Shown here in pieces: positions 17,532 to 27,743 of a DNA stretch of 64,000 nucleotides. Source of the stretch: Bacteroidota bacterium. Its GTDB lineage: Bacteria; Bacteroidota; Bacteroidia; Chitinophagales; Chitinophagaceae. How positions within the stretch are numbered: the first letter of the stretch is position 1; each line of letters starts with the position of its first letter. The stretch lies in the NCBI GenBank assembly GCA_013289175.1, contig JABDAN010000005.1, positions 1 to 64,000 of the forward strand, read 5' to 3'. The position numbers and the translations under genes were made by a program. The notes below the pieces were generated by a model. That model saw only the letters and a program-made list of their open reading frames with translations, ran no database searches and was not told the DNA's origin.

Positions 17532-19151
17532 ATGAAACGTATATCCACATTGCTTTCCATCGTTGTATTCGTTTGCGGCTTTTCTTATTCTGGCTACGCC
17601 CAAACAGACAATTCAACCGATAATTTGCCGTCTGATAATTTAACTCCCGCTTTTCATGCCGAACGCCGCCAAGCCTTGCGGGCTCTCATGCCTCCCCATT
17701 CCGTGGTGGTGATTTTTTCCTATCCGGAAGAAGTTTTTTCCAGGGACGTGGACTATACCTACCATCCCAATCCAGATCTGTATTATTTTTCCGGATATAA
17801 GGAACCCAATTCAGTGTTGTTTATTTTCAAGGATGTACAACCGGATGGGGACAGCAGTTACAATGAATTATTTTTTGTACAACACCGCGATCCCTCGGCT
17901 GAGCAGTGGACGGGTAAACGCCTGGGTGTCGAAGGCGTAAAGGCTTCGCTGGGATTTAAAAGAGTGTACAACGGGGAAGATCTCCAAAACTTTCCCATAG
18001 ATCTCAAAAAATATACAGTTATTTACGATTATCTGCCCGATACACTGGGAGATTTATCAGCAGGCAGTTTGAAGTCACTGGTGAGTCAGGTCATTAAAAA
18101 CGCGGGATTGGTCAAAACGGATGAAGCTTTAAACGCTTTGCTGTACAGGATCTATATGCGTGCCAACAAAGACAATTTGCCTCGATTTATTACCATCATC
18201 AAATCCCACTTAAATTCCGAGGCATTCAAGAAAAATTTTTGGATTAAGGCTTTGCTTGCCAATCCGGATTCAACAACCCTGGCGGATTTTAAGAAAAATT
18301 ACAGTGTTATAGTCGCAGGCCCCATCGCATTTAACAATTATACGGGAGAGATGAGGGGTATCAAAACTCCGGAAGAAATCCATTTGATTAAAAAATCAGT
18401 GGAAATTTCCAGTATCGCCCATACGCAAGCCATGAAGGCGGTCAATCCGGCCATGTCAGAACGTGAACTGGAAGGCATCATGTTGTATGTGCACAAAAAA
18501 TATGGAGCGGAGGATGAAGGATATGCTCCCATTGTCGGAGCCGGAGCAGACGGATGCATATTGCATTATGAAGACAATAGTGCGCTAACGGTAAAAAATC
18601 AATTGGTCCTAATGGATGTGGGGGCCATGTACCATGGTTATTCCGCGGATGTAACCCGGACATTTCCTGCTAACGGCAAATTCTCAGAGGAACAGAAGGC
18701 CATTTACCAGATCGTTTATGACGCCCAGGAGGAAGCATTCAAGTATTGCCGGGAGGGCGTTTCTTTTGATTCCCTGGAAGCCAAAACCACCCAAGTGCTC
18801 GCAGCAGGTTTATTGCGGCTTGGTTTGATCAACAATGCCAAAGACGTAAAAAAGTATTATCCACACGGGATGACGCACCATCTGGGTCTTGACGTCCATG
18901 ATAAAGGAAGTTATGACAAGCTGAAAGAAAATATGGTAATCACTGTAGAGCCGGGGATTTATATTCCTGCTGGAAGCCCGGTTGATAAAAAATGGTGGAA
19001 TATCGGGGTGCGCATTGAAGATGATGTGCTCATTGGTAAAGACGGTTACACTCTTTTGTCAGCCGACGCTCCGCGCAAATGGCAGGATATTGAGAAAACC
19101 ATTGCGGAGGAAAGTATTTTCGACAAAGGAAATTTTCCCGCTTTGAAATAG
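17532..19151 (+). CDS. secreted Xaa-Pro aminopeptidase (M24B)
   Basis: This metallopeptidase removes an N-terminal residue preceding proline. It has a signal peptide ending GYAQ, so unlike cytosolic PepP it acts in the periplasm or outside. The N-terminal AMP_N domain includes HPNPDLYYFSGYKEPNSVL (about 76-94). The C-terminal pita-bread domain shows all five metal ligands: Asp in LMDVGAMYHGYSADVTRTF (two Asp), His in PHGMTHHLGLDVHD, Glu in TVEPGIYIP and Glu in GVRIEDDVLI. The 539-residue length is slightly long for PepP because of inserts between the two domains. It follows the giant protein gene by 32 bases, possibly co-transcribed. Confidence 0.93.
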   Translation: MKRISTLLSIVVFVCGFSYSGYAQTDNSTDNLPSDNLTPAFHAERRQALRALMPPHSVVVIFSYPEEVFSRDVDYTYHPNPDLYYFSGYKEPNSVLFIFKDVQPDGDSSYNELFFVQHRDPSAEQWTGKRLGVEGVKASLGFKRVYNGEDLQNFPIDLKKYTVIYDYLPDTLGDLSAGSLKSLVSQVIKNAGLVKTDEALNALLYRIYMRANKDNLPRFITIIKSHLNSEAFKKNFWIKALLANPDSTTLADFKKNYSVIVAGPIAFNNYTGEMRGIKTPEEIHLIKKSVEISSIAHTQAMKAVNPAMSERELEGIMLYVHKKYGAEDEGYAPIVGAGADGCILHYEDNSALTVKNQLVLMDVGAMYHGYSADVTRTFPANGKFSEEQKAIYQIVYDAQEEAFKYCREGVSFDSLEAKTTQVLAAGLLRLGLINNAKDVKKYYPHGMTHHLGLDVHDKGSYDKLKENMVITVEPGIYIPAGSPVDKKWWNIGVRIEDDVLIGKDGYTLLSADAPRKWQDIEKTIAEESIFDKGNFPALK

Positions 19152-19224
19152 TGGATTTGTTTAACTTGGTGTCGTTATCGTCTTCCTGCCTACTGTCCGT
19201 ATGCTCCGATTAACGCACTAAGAA

Positions 19225-19959
19225 ATGAAATTTGGATTGCCTGGCATAGTTTGCCTGTCCTTTTTTATATATGCTCAAAAGGCATTCGCGCAACCCAGAT
19301 CCTTAGACAGCATGATGCACCAGGCTGCATACGCCCACTCGGCCAGTGTATACCAAAATCAACAGGGAGACCAGTCCCCACTGAATAACGGCGTCCGGTA
19401 TGAAAAATACCCCCATCCATTCCGCCTGGGATCCGCCTATTTTCCCTCCGACCAATTTGCGCGAGGATCCGTTGTGTACAACGGAATTTTCTATGACAGC
19501 GTCTTGCTGAAGTATGATGACCTACAACAGTTCTTGATTCTGCTCAAAGATGGTTACGAATTGCAGATGATCAATGAGCGGGTTTCATCATTTGACATTG
19601 GGGAAAATGAATTTCTTCGACTGATGGCTGATTCGACCCATTCCGGGATTCCTGCTACCGGATTTTACGAACTGCTATATGACGGACCTTCCCGCGTGCT
19701 CAAACAAACTATTAAATACATCCGGGAAGAAACCTTTGCGACAGAGGGGATTCCCCGCTACATGGTAACGGATGAGGTTTATTATATCAGAAGAGGTCAG
19801 GTCTACATACGAGTAAAAACCGTGGGAAGTTTACCCAATATTTTTTCTGATCACAAAAAAGAATTAAAACATTTTATTGAAAAGAATAATCTGCAGGACG
19901 ACAATATGGGAAATGTGTTGATTCAGGTGGCAGACTATTATGACAAACTGGTGAAATAG
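19225..19959 (+). CDS. secreted protein of unknown function, 244 aa
   Basis: I recognise no family. A signal peptide (about 1-23, ending KAFAQ) is followed by about 220 residues of mixed charged and aromatic sequence without further membrane spans. It contains regularly spaced Tyr/Phe residues (SVVYNGIFYDSVLLKYDDLQ) and a strand-rich middle (DEVYYIRRGQVYIRVKTVG). This pattern suggests a soluble periplasmic protein. Its stop is one base before the start of the TonB-dependent receptor, so the two are almost certainly co-transcribed and translationally linked. The next two genes (DUF4249, MG2-like) continue the run, making this the first gene of a four-gene surface-protein operon. Confidence 0.72.
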   Translation: MKFGLPGIVCLSFFIYAQKAFAQPRSLDSMMHQAAYAHSASVYQNQQGDQSPLNNGVRYEKYPHPFRLGSAYFPSDQFARGSVVYNGIFYDSVLLKYDDLQQFLILLKDGYELQMINERVSSFDIGENEFLRLMADSTHSGIPATGFYELLYDGPSRVLKQTIKYIREETFATEGIPRYMVTDEVYYIRRGQVYIRVKTVGSLPNIFSDHKKELKHFIEKNNLQDDNMGNVLIQVADYYDKLVK

Positions 19960-19960
19960 T

Positions 19961-22735
19961 ATGCGGCAGTTTTCAGTAGTGATTTTACTAGTGGTATCAT
20001 CCGGTTTTTATATTCCGGAACTGCATGCTCAGCAACGTGGACAGCAATTCATAACGGGAAACTTCCAGAACCTCACCATTTCTCAGTTTACCGAAGAGCT
20101 GGAAAGGAAAACAAATTATTTCTTTTATTACGATCAGTCTTTGTTTGATAGCCTGCGCATCACCCTGAAGGTAGATAACGAACCGCTGAGTTCCGTTTTA
20201 TCGAGGGCTTTTCTAAATACCGATTACAATTATTCTTTCGGCCTGGACAATGAAGTATTCTTGACAAAACTGACGGTAATCGATACGACGCTGAACACCC
20301 TGCCTCCTGAATCCGTAAAAGGGAAAAGAAAAAATTACGTAGAAGATGCCAGGAACAATGCCGCTCAGGCGGAGTATATCCAGACCGCGGCGCTGGAAAA
20401 TAAGTTATACCAAATCGGAATCAATGCCACTAAAAACGGACAACCCACAGCCCTGCTCAGCGGATACGTTCGGGATGTAAAAACCGGTGAGCCCATCACG
20501 GGTGCATCCGTGTATATTGACAAACCCAGGATCGGTGTATTAACTGATCAATACGGATACTATGCCATCACCATTCCAAAAGGCAGATGGACCTTGAATA
20601 TTCAAAGCTTTGGCATGAAAGATACCCACCGTCAGATCATGCTTTCGGGCGATGGGAAGCTGAATATCAGTTTGCAAAGCCAGGTGATGATGCTCAAGAA
20701 TGTTACGGTATCAGCTGAAAAAATGAGTAATATCCGGGGCGTACAAATGGGCGTTCAGAAGCTAGATATTAAAGCGCTCAAACAAGTACCCATGCTTTTT
20801 GGTGAAACCGATTTGCTGCGTGTGCTGCTGACCCTGCCCGGCGTGAAATCGGTCGGAGAAGCCAGTACGGGATTGAATATACGGGGCGGAGCTGCTGACC
20901 AGAATCTTTTCCTATTCAATGACGCGACCATTTATAATCCCACCCATTTTTTTGGATTCTTTTCCGCTTTCAATCCCGACCTGGTAAAAACGGTGGAGTT
21001 GTACAAAAGCAGTATCCCGGCACGCTATGGCGGAAGGTTGTCTTCCGTGGTAGATGTGGTGAGCCGGGAAGGAAATAAAAAAGAGTTTGCCGGATCTGCT
21101 GGCATCGGTCTGATTACAAGCCGTCTGGAAATAGAAGGGCCGCTGGTAAAAGACAAAACATCTTTTATCCTGGGTGGAAGAACTACTTATGCGAACTGGC
21201 TGCTGAACCTGCTTCCTCCCGAATACAAACTAAGCCGGGCTTCTTTTTATGATCTCAACCTCAATATCAGTCACCAGATTAACAAAAACAATAACCTGTA
21301 CCTGACGGCTTATACAAGCAAGGACAATTTCAATTTGAACAGCGATACAACCTATGGTTACGGAAATCTCAATCTTTCCCTGAAATGGAAACATTCATTC
21401 TCTGACAAATTGTATGGACTGTTTACCACCGGATATGACCGGTATAACTATTATATTACCAGTTCTTACAATCCGGCCAACGCCTATAGGCTGGACTTCA
21501 ATATCAATCAAACCTACCTCAAGGCCCAGTTTAATTATTTGCTGAATCCTAAACACAATCTGGAGTTCGGCCTGAATTCCCTCTACTATTTATTGAATCC
21601 CGGTAACTATGCACCCGTAGGAAAATTATCGATCGTACAGCCCGATACGGTAAACCATGAACAGGCGCTGGAAAGTGCCTTGTACATCAGCGACAAATAT
21701 ACCATAACCCCCAGTGTCGTAGTGGAGGCCGGCCTGCGTTATTCTATATATAATTACCTGGGCCCACAAACGGTGAATCAATATGCACCTGGTGAGCCCA
21801 AAACGGAAGATGATATTTTGTCCACAAAGACGTATGGTCCGGGACAAATCATAAAGACTTATGGTGGTCCGGAAGTCCGGCTTTCTCTCCGGTATGAGCT
21901 TTCTGATAATTTTTCTCTCAAAGGAAGCTACAATACAATGCGGCAATATATCCAGACCCTGTCGAATACGGTTTCTATTTCACCCACGGATATCTGGAAA
22001 CTCAGTGATCCGAATATCCTGCCACAATGGGGAAGTCAGATTTCTTTGGGGGCCTATAAAAATTTAAAAAACAATACCATCGAGACATCCGTGGAAGTCT
22101 ATTATAAAAAAATAGAGAACTATCCTGACTATAAGAGTGGGGCCATCCTGTTGTTGAATCACCATATTGAAACAGAACTGATCAATACGCATGGCAAAGC
22201 TTATGGCATCGAATTCATGATAAAAAAAGCCACCGGCAAGCTGAACGGATGGCTCAGTTATACCTATTCCCGTGCGCTCTTGCAACAGGATGATAACAAT
22301 GCCGGGGAACTGATCAACAATGGGAATTACTATCCGGCCAATTACGACGAACCCAATTCAGCTACGATGGTATTGAATTACCGCGTAAATCATCGCTTCA
22401 GCTTTTCAATAAACAGCACCTACAGTACGGGAAGACCCATTACCCTTCCGGTAGGCGTATATTCTTATGATAGTTCTTTCAGAACCTGGTATTCTGAACG
22501 GAATGCATACCGGATTCCAGATTATTTCCGGACCGATGTATCGATGAATGTGGACGGCAATCATAAGGTCCATCAGATATTCCACAATTCATGGACCATC
22601 GGCGTATACAATCTTTTTGGAACCAGGAATCCCTATTCGGTTTATTTTATCACGGAAAACGGTGTGGTGAATGGATACAAACTTTCCATTTTTGGCCATG
22701 CCATTCCCTTTATTAATTACAATGTGAGATTTTGA
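19961..22735 (+). CDS. TonB-dependent outer-membrane receptor with STN and carboxypeptidase-D-like domains
   Basis: This 924-residue receptor follows the Bacteroidota plan. A signal peptide ends about LHAQ. A secretin/TonB N-terminal (STN) domain (about 35-105, LTISQFTEELERKTNYFFYYD) often signals contact with an anti-sigma factor. A CarboxypepD_reg-like domain follows (about 165-245, SGYVRDVKTGEPITGASVYI), then a plug (about 270-365, LNIRGGAADQNLFLFNDATI) and a 22-strand-type barrel ending in NYNVRF with the terminal Phe needed for assembly. The plug type is the one usually paired with DUF4249 lipoproteins, as here. The ligand is unknown. No sigma/anti-sigma pair is in the window despite the STN domain. 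Confidence 0.93.
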   Translation: MRQFSVVILLVVSSGFYIPELHAQQRGQQFITGNFQNLTISQFTEELERKTNYFFYYDQSLFDSLRITLKVDNEPLSSVLSRAFLNTDYNYSFGLDNEVFLTKLTVIDTTLNTLPPESVKGKRKNYVEDARNNAAQAEYIQTAALENKLYQIGINATKNGQPTALLSGYVRDVKTGEPITGASVYIDKPRIGVLTDQYGYYAITIPKGRWTLNIQSFGMKDTHRQIMLSGDGKLNISLQSQVMMLKNVTVSAEKMSNIRGVQMGVQKLDIKALKQVPMLFGETDLLRVLLTLPGVKSVGEASTGLNIRGGAADQNLFLFNDATIYNPTHFFGFFSAFNPDLVKTVELYKSSIPARYGGRLSSVVDVVSREGNKKEFAGSAGIGLITSRLEIEGPLVKDKTSFILGGRTTYANWLLNLLPPEYKLSRASFYDLNLNISHQINKNNNLYLTAYTSKDNFNLNSDTTYGYGNLNLSLKWKHSFSDKLYGLFTTGYDRYNYYITSSYNPANAYRLDFNINQTYLKAQFNYLLNPKHNLEFGLNSLYYLLNPGNYAPVGKLSIVQPDTVNHEQALESALYISDKYTITPSVVVEAGLRYSIYNYLGPQTVNQYAPGEPKTEDDILSTKTYGPGQIIKTYGGPEVRLSLRYELSDNFSLKGSYNTMRQYIQTLSNTVSISPTDIWKLSDPNILPQWGSQISLGAYKNLKNNTIETSVEVYYKKIENYPDYKSGAILLLNHHIETELINTHGKAYGIEFMIKKATGKLNGWLSYTYSRALLQQDDNNAGELINNGNYYPANYDEPNSATMVLNYRVNHRFSFSINSTYSTGRPITLPVGVYSYDSSFRTWYSERNAYRIPDYFRTDVSMNVDGNHKVHQIFHNSWTIGVYNLFGTRNPYSVYFITENGVVNGYKLSIFGHAIPFINYNVRF

Positions 22736-22739
22736 AAAT

Positions 22740-23885
22740 ATGAAGCGGATATCTTATTTGTTGTTCATGATCCTCTCGGTCGCCTGTAAGGATAAATATA
22801 TGCCGAATATCCCCAAACCCCTAAATGGGAATCTGGTCGTGGAAGGATATATAAACCTGGGTACAGGTCCTACCATCATTCAATTGAGCCGGGTAAACGG
22901 ACTGGATTCAACACAGATTCTGTTTGAAACGGGCGCATTTGTGGAAGTGCAATCCGAAAGCAGTGGTTATTTTCCTTTGACCGAACAAGGCTTGGGAAGA
23001 TATGCTGTTGACCAGATTTCTTTTTACCCGAATCAACGCTACAGACTGCACATTGTAACGTCTAATGGGAGGGATTATTTATCTGAATATTCGCAAGTAA
23101 ACATAACCCCTGCGATCGATTCTGTAAACTGGTCGTCCGATGGAAATCAGGTCTCCATTTTCGTTAGCACCCACGATGGTCAAAACCTGACCAAATATTA
23201 CCAATGGCAGTTTGAAGAAACCTGGCAGTATACCGCTTTTTACCAATCCCAGCTTCTTTATAAAGACAGTATGGTCATCGTCCGGCCAGACAGTCTGCAG
23301 ATTTTTAATTGCTGGAGGTCTGACTATTCCCAAACCATATCCATTGCCTCTACCCAGAATTTGACACAGGACCTGATCACTCGGTTTCCGTTGACTTCTG
23401 TTTCAATTCTATCGACGGATAAATTCGTCGTCAGGTACAGCATATTGGTAAAACAATATGCCCTTAGCGAGGAGTGGTACGAATGGAACGAAAAGATTAA
23501 AAAGAATACTGAACAACTCGGAACCATTTTTGATCCACAGCCTTCGGGAACAGGTGGCAATATTCATTGCACGACGGATTCTACGGAAGCGGTTATCGGA
23601 TTTGTAGGTTGCACCACCGAAACGGATAAAAGAATATTCATTGATCATTTAGAAGTTCCTGGAAGTTATCCTCACGGTTATCCGGTGTCCTGCGGACTGG
23701 ATACCATTCTGACCGCTTCTGGACCGGGTTATCTAACATCCATCCTTTCCAATACCGCCCACATACCGGTTAACTACGTGTACAGTCCGTACGGTAATCT
23801 CATTGGTATTACTTATTCAGATATTCCATGCGCCGATTGCAATTCACAGGGAGGTAGCTCCATAAAACCTGATTTCTGGCAGTGA
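22740..23885 (+). CDS. DUF4249 family lipoprotein
   Basis: This 381-residue protein has a lipobox SVAC (Cys16), so it is membrane-anchored and probably surface-exposed. The opening of the mature part, NGNLVVEGYINLGTGPTIIQLSRVN, is the DUF4249 signature. The Ig-like middle (FYPNQRYRLHI) and a Cys-rich end (IPCADCNSQ) are also visible. DUF4249 proteins normally sit next to a TonB-dependent receptor and are thought to serve it much as SusD serves SusC (inference). It starts 4 bases after the receptor stop and is followed 21 bases later by the MG2-like gene. Confidence 0.87.
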   Translation: MKRISYLLFMILSVACKDKYMPNIPKPLNGNLVVEGYINLGTGPTIIQLSRVNGLDSTQILFETGAFVEVQSESSGYFPLTEQGLGRYAVDQISFYPNQRYRLHIVTSNGRDYLSEYSQVNITPAIDSVNWSSDGNQVSIFVSTHDGQNLTKYYQWQFEETWQYTAFYQSQLLYKDSMVIVRPDSLQIFNCWRSDYSQTISIASTQNLTQDLITRFPLTSVSILSTDKFVVRYSILVKQYALSEEWYEWNEKIKKNTEQLGTIFDPQPSGTGGNIHCTTDSTEAVIGFVGCTTETDKRIFIDHLEVPGSYPHGYPVSCGLDTILTASGPGYLTSILSNTAHIPVNYVYSPYGNLIGITYSDIPCADCNSQGGSSIKPDFWQ

Positions 23886-23906
23886 CCTGTCAGCCTTTGG
23901 AAAACA

Positions 23907-26306
23907 ATGAAAAAGCATCTTAGCATATTAGAATGTGGAAACTCTTTCAGAATCTTTTTTTTTCTGACTCCTCTGCTGTTTGTCAATTTGTTTACCGGTC
24001 TTGGCCAGGCCAATTCAGTCGATTCTGTCGTCCCGGCTGCATTTAACCGGTACAAAGCGGCCTATATCCAGGAGAAACTGTTCGCACATACCGACAAAGG
24101 CATGTATACGACGGGCGAGATTTGTTGGTTTCGGTTGTACTATGTAAACGCAGTTTTCGGCGGACCGGAATCACTGAGCAAGATCGCCTATGTGGAACTT
24201 CTTGATAAAAATAACCTGAATGTATTGCAGGAAAAAATATCCTTGAAGCCAAAGGAGGCAGCGGGATCCATGGTGATACCGGTAGGCCTTCCATCGGGCG
24301 TCTACCGGTTCCGGGCCTATACCAGCTGGATGAAAAATTTCGAACCGGAATATTTTTTTGAAAAACCCCTCCGGATCATCAATCCGCGGGATTTGTCCAG
24401 GGATAGTGCGGCATCTAAATCCATGCGTTATGATATTCAGTTTTTTCCGGAAGGTGGAAACCTCGTGCAAAATCTTAACGCGAAGGTCGCTTTCCGCATC
24501 GTAGATGAATACGGGAAAGGAATGGATTGTTCCGGCGAATTATTGAACTCGACGGGAGATACGATCCTTCACTTCCGGCCGCTGCACTTTGGGCTAGGCA
24601 GTTTTCACTTCACTCCTTTGGAAGGCCAGCATTATAAGGCGGTGATCCGCTTTCAAAATGGAGATCGGGCCGTTCAGCAATTGCCCGATGCTTATCCCAC
24701 AGGATACAGCATGCATGTCTTCAAATCGGAGGAAGGCCCAATAGCCGTTGAGATACAGGTTTCTCCCGATCTGGACGGACAGCATGTTTATTTATTTGTG
24801 CATGGTAGTCAGGCGAACCTGCCTGTGAAAAGAGAAATAACTCTTAAGCAAAAAGCCGTTTTCTTTATTAAACCGGAAGAACTCGAAGATGGAATTTCCC
24901 GGTTCACGCTTTTCGATAAAAACAGTCAGCCGGTTTGTGAACGATTATATTTTAAGTATCCGGAAAAAAAATTACAGATTGAGACAGAGATCAATATGGA
25001 ATATGGGATACGGAAAAAAATTGATTTACATCTTTCGGCCAGGGATGCTACTGGAAATCCGGTAGATGCGGATATGTCGATGGCTGTATACCTGCTGGAT
25101 TCCCTGCAGGAGGTGGATCCCACGGATATTCGATATTATTTATACCTGGAATCGGAGCTGGGGGCAATTGAAAACCCTTCCTTTTATTTTGATTCGACCC
25201 TTGCAAGGGAGGAGGACATGAACAATCTTTTGATGACCCATGGATGGAGACGTTTTAAATGGAAGAATCTGTTAAATCCATCCCCCATGGACTTTGAATT
25301 CCCTCCGGAAATGTTTGGGCATATTTTTCATGGAAAACTGATAGGGGGGAAGGGGATGCCAGTGAGCCGTATAGCCACGTATTTATCGGTCCCTTCAACG
25401 AGAACACAATTCAGAACGACTTACAGCGATGAAGAGGGAAATATAAAATTCGAATTGCCGGATTTTTATGGATCGGAAGAAATTGTAGTACAGACCGGAC
25501 CAGGATCCGACAGCAGCCTGCATATTGAAATGACATCTCCTTTTTCTCAGAAATTTTCTAACAGTGTCCTGCCAGAATATATCGCGCCGGATAAAAATTC
25601 CAGGTCCCTATTATACCGTTCGGTGCGAGGTCAGGTGCAACGTGTGTACGATGGGCAGCAGCTCAACCGATTTAGCCAACAGATGGTCGATACCAATAGT
25701 TTTTATGTAGTACCGGATGAAAGTTATTTGCTGGATAACTATACCCGTTTTCTGACTATGGAAGAAGTATTGCGGGAATATGTTCAGTTCGCCAGCGTGT
25801 CAAAGAAAAATGATAAATTCCAATTGATCTTGGCCGACAAACCCCGGGTAAATGCTTTTCATGAACCACCATTGATTTTAATTGACGGCGTTCCTTTTTT
25901 CGATGCGGATAAATTGTTTCACCAGGATCCCAAAATGATCAAACGCATCGAACTCGTGAACCGCCAGTATGCGCTGGGCAATATGACTTTCGAAGGCATT
26001 GTGAATGTAACGACCTACCAGGGTGATCTAAATGGGATTGTCATGGATCCCCACGCCACCATATTAGAGTATCCGGGTATGCAGGAGGAAAGAGAGTTTT
26101 TTTCGCCTGTATATGATACAGAGGATCAGATCAACAGCCGGATGCCAGACTTCCGGACCCTGCTTAGCTGGGCGCCTCAAATGAAACCCGGCACATTCAG
26201 CTTTTATACCTCCGATCTGCCAGGGAAATACGTTCTCGTTGTGCAAGGGCTCACAAAACAGGGCGTGCCCGGTGGGAATATGGTATATTTTAACGTAGTA
26301 AAGTAG
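23907..26306 (+). CDS. MG2/macroglobulin-like surface protein, 799 aa
   Basis: After a hydrophobic N-terminal signal (about 10-36) the protein has an MG2-type domain beginning LFAHTDKGMYTTGEICWFRLY (about 53-73), which I recognise from large Bacteroidota proteins encoded beside receptors. A second beta domain opens DIQFFPEGGNLVQNLNAKVAF. Further beta-sandwich domains follow, and the C-terminal quarter includes a short plug-like strand (PPLILIDGVPFFDADKLFHQ). There is no thioester motif, so it is not a full alpha-2-macroglobulin. It is probably an exported accessory to the receptor two genes upstream. Last gene of the cluster; the tRNA terminator region follows. Confidence 0.75.
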   Translation: MKKHLSILECGNSFRIFFFLTPLLFVNLFTGLGQANSVDSVVPAAFNRYKAAYIQEKLFAHTDKGMYTTGEICWFRLYYVNAVFGGPESLSKIAYVELLDKNNLNVLQEKISLKPKEAAGSMVIPVGLPSGVYRFRAYTSWMKNFEPEYFFEKPLRIINPRDLSRDSAASKSMRYDIQFFPEGGNLVQNLNAKVAFRIVDEYGKGMDCSGELLNSTGDTILHFRPLHFGLGSFHFTPLEGQHYKAVIRFQNGDRAVQQLPDAYPTGYSMHVFKSEEGPIAVEIQVSPDLDGQHVYLFVHGSQANLPVKREITLKQKAVFFIKPEELEDGISRFTLFDKNSQPVCERLYFKYPEKKLQIETEINMEYGIRKKIDLHLSARDATGNPVDADMSMAVYLLDSLQEVDPTDIRYYLYLESELGAIENPSFYFDSTLAREEDMNNLLMTHGWRRFKWKNLLNPSPMDFEFPPEMFGHIFHGKLIGGKGMPVSRIATYLSVPSTRTQFRTTYSDEEGNIKFELPDFYGSEEIVVQTGPGSDSSLHIEMTSPFSQKFSNSVLPEYIAPDKNSRSLLYRSVRGQVQRVYDGQQLNRFSQQMVDTNSFYVVPDESYLLDNYTRFLTMEEVLREYVQFASVSKKNDKFQLILADKPRVNAFHEPPLILIDGVPFFDADKLFHQDPKMIKRIELVNRQYALGNMTFEGIVNVTTYQGDLNGIVMDPHATILEYPGMQEEREFFSPVYDTEDQINSRMPDFRTLLSWAPQMKPGTFSFYTSDLPGKYVLVVQGLTKQGVPGGNMVYFNVVK

Positions 26307-26342
26307 ATGTATAACTTTGGGCGGTTGGAGGCGGGACAATAT

Positions 26343-26368
26343 AAAACCCCCCGACTTTCATCGGGGGG
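26343..26368 (-). terminator. intrinsic terminator of tRNA-Leu(GAG)
   Basis: The minus strand reads an 8-bp stem CCCCCCGA/TCGGGGGG with a 6-base loop followed by TTTTAT. It lies 5 bases past the 3' end of the tRNA, so it ends the tRNA transcript. Confidence 0.85.
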
Positions 26369-26373
26369 TCAGG

Positions 26374-26457
26374 TGCGGAAGAGGAGATTCGAACTCCCAC
26401 GCCAGTTACGGCGCTACCACCTCAAAGTAGTGCGTCTACCAGTTTCGCCACCTCCGC
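26374..26457 (-). tRNA. tRNA-Leu (anticodon GAG)
   Basis: This 84-base class II tRNA folds fully. The acceptor GCGGAGG pairs with CTTCCGC (one G-T). The D arm has GGTAGAC, the anticodon stem is CTACT/GGTAG with loop TTGAGGT giving anticodon GAG (reads CUC/CUU), there is a long variable arm, and the T arm is GGGAG-TTCGAAT-CTCCT. The discriminator is A. CCA is not encoded. Confidence 0.95.
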
Positions 26458-26538
26458 GCTTCAAAACTTTAAAATGGACTGCAAAAATAGCTTTTCCCCG
26501 CTAGATTTCCATTCACGGGTCCCCAAATTTCTCTGTCC

Positions 26539-27681
26539 TCAAATTTTGGGAAGAATGATCCGGAACGTAGTTCCCTTTCCGATATCTGACTGTTTTACAT
26601 AGAGTTCTCCTTTGTGATAGGTTTCCATGATCCGTTTGGAAAGAGAAAGTCCAAGTCCCCAGCCCCGTTTTTTTGTAGTGAACCCAGGGTCAAAAACCCG
26701 GCGCACATTGGCTGGAGTGATTCCTTTTCCTGAATCCGTCAGGTCGATAATTACTTGTTCGGATTCATCTTTTATTTTTACTTCGATGGTTCCTTTTCCT
26801 TCCATGGCGTCCAAAGCATTTTTCAGCAGGTTTTCAATTACCCAGTCAAACAGCGGCGGAGAAATATGACCTTCGATGTGTTCCTGGCCGTTGGTCTCGA
26901 ACTTGAACTGCACTTTGGAAGTGGTACGTCTTCGCATATAATCGAGCATCTGCTGAATCTGCAAGATCAGGTCAGATTTCTCCAGGTGTGGGATGCTGCC
27001 TATTTTACTAAATCTGTCTGAGACCAGTTTAAGCCTGTCTACATCCTTTTGCAATTCGGCAACCGTTTCAACAGGCAGCCCCTGTTCCTTGAGCATTTCT
27101 ATCCAGCCCTGAAGGGAAGAGAGCGGAGTACCGAGTTGATGTGCCGTTTCTTTGGCCATACCGGCCCAGACCTGATTTTGGGTAGCCCGGTTATGGGAAG
27201 TGATGGAATAGACAATAAAAAAAATCAGGACGGCGACCAGCAGCAATTGAATGATCGGAAAGTAACGCACCTGATCGAGCAGGGCCGTATGTCCGTAATA
27301 ATAGCGGTTGGCGGTATAGGGTGAATCACTCCATTTGATCTCCAGCGGCGGATTTTGAGAACGAAAAACAACCAGTTGTTTGGCAAGATAATTTTTGTCG
27401 TTGGCAATTTGCAGGGAATCGAGATTGAAAAAACTGGTTATGCTATCGTTCTCGTTGGTTTCGATGATTGGGATGGAATGCTGCTCATTACGGATTAAGT
27501 TTGGAAGCGTCAGGTCAGGATTCAATATGGCTTTGCTTGCAGCCAACCATTGTTCAATTTTTTGTTGTTCTTCCCTTCGGATTTTTTGGGCCAGGTATTG
27601 CGAATAGAAAATGGTTCCGCAAACAATGGCAATTCCCAGCAGGGCCAGGAGCCAGCGCCAGTTAAAACGAAATCCGATCAT
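26539..27681 (-). CDS. membrane sensor histidine kinase
   Basis: The sensor has two membrane spans (about 10-27 and 142-162) flanking a periplasmic loop of about 115 residues with no recognised domain. The H-box is MAKETAHQLGTPLSSLQGW with His181, the HQLGTPLSS variant common in Bacteroidota. N, G1 and G2 boxes follow (WVIENLLKNALDAM, DLTDSGKGI, GWGLGLSLSKRIM). I place the start at MIGFRFNWRW (27681) because the 19 residues upstream fall in the divergent promoter region. No response regulator is adjacent, so it is an orphan kinase. The intergenic space to the glycosyltransferase is about 100 bases. Confidence 0.9.
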   Translation of the reverse strand: MIGFRFNWRWLLALLGIAIVCGTIFYSQYLAQKIRREEQQKIEQWLAASKAILNPDLTLPNLIRNEQHSIPIIETNENDSITSFFNLDSLQIANDKNYLAKQLVVFRSQNPPLEIKWSDSPYTANRYYYGHTALLDQVRYFPIIQLLLVAVLIFFIVYSITSHNRATQNQVWAGMAKETAHQLGTPLSSLQGWIEMLKEQGLPVETVAELQKDVDRLKLVSDRFSKIGSIPHLEKSDLILQIQQMLDYMRRRTTSKVQFKFETNGQEHIEGHISPPLFDWVIENLLKNALDAMEGKGTIEVKIKDESEQVIIDLTDSGKGITPANVRRVFDPGFTTKKRGWGLGLSLSKRIMETYHKGELYVKQSDIGKGTTFRIILPKI

Positions 27682-27743
27682 GCCGCTAAAGTAGGCAAAG
27701 CACCTGAAATCATAATTCACGGAATGTTTACAGGCCAAAGCCT

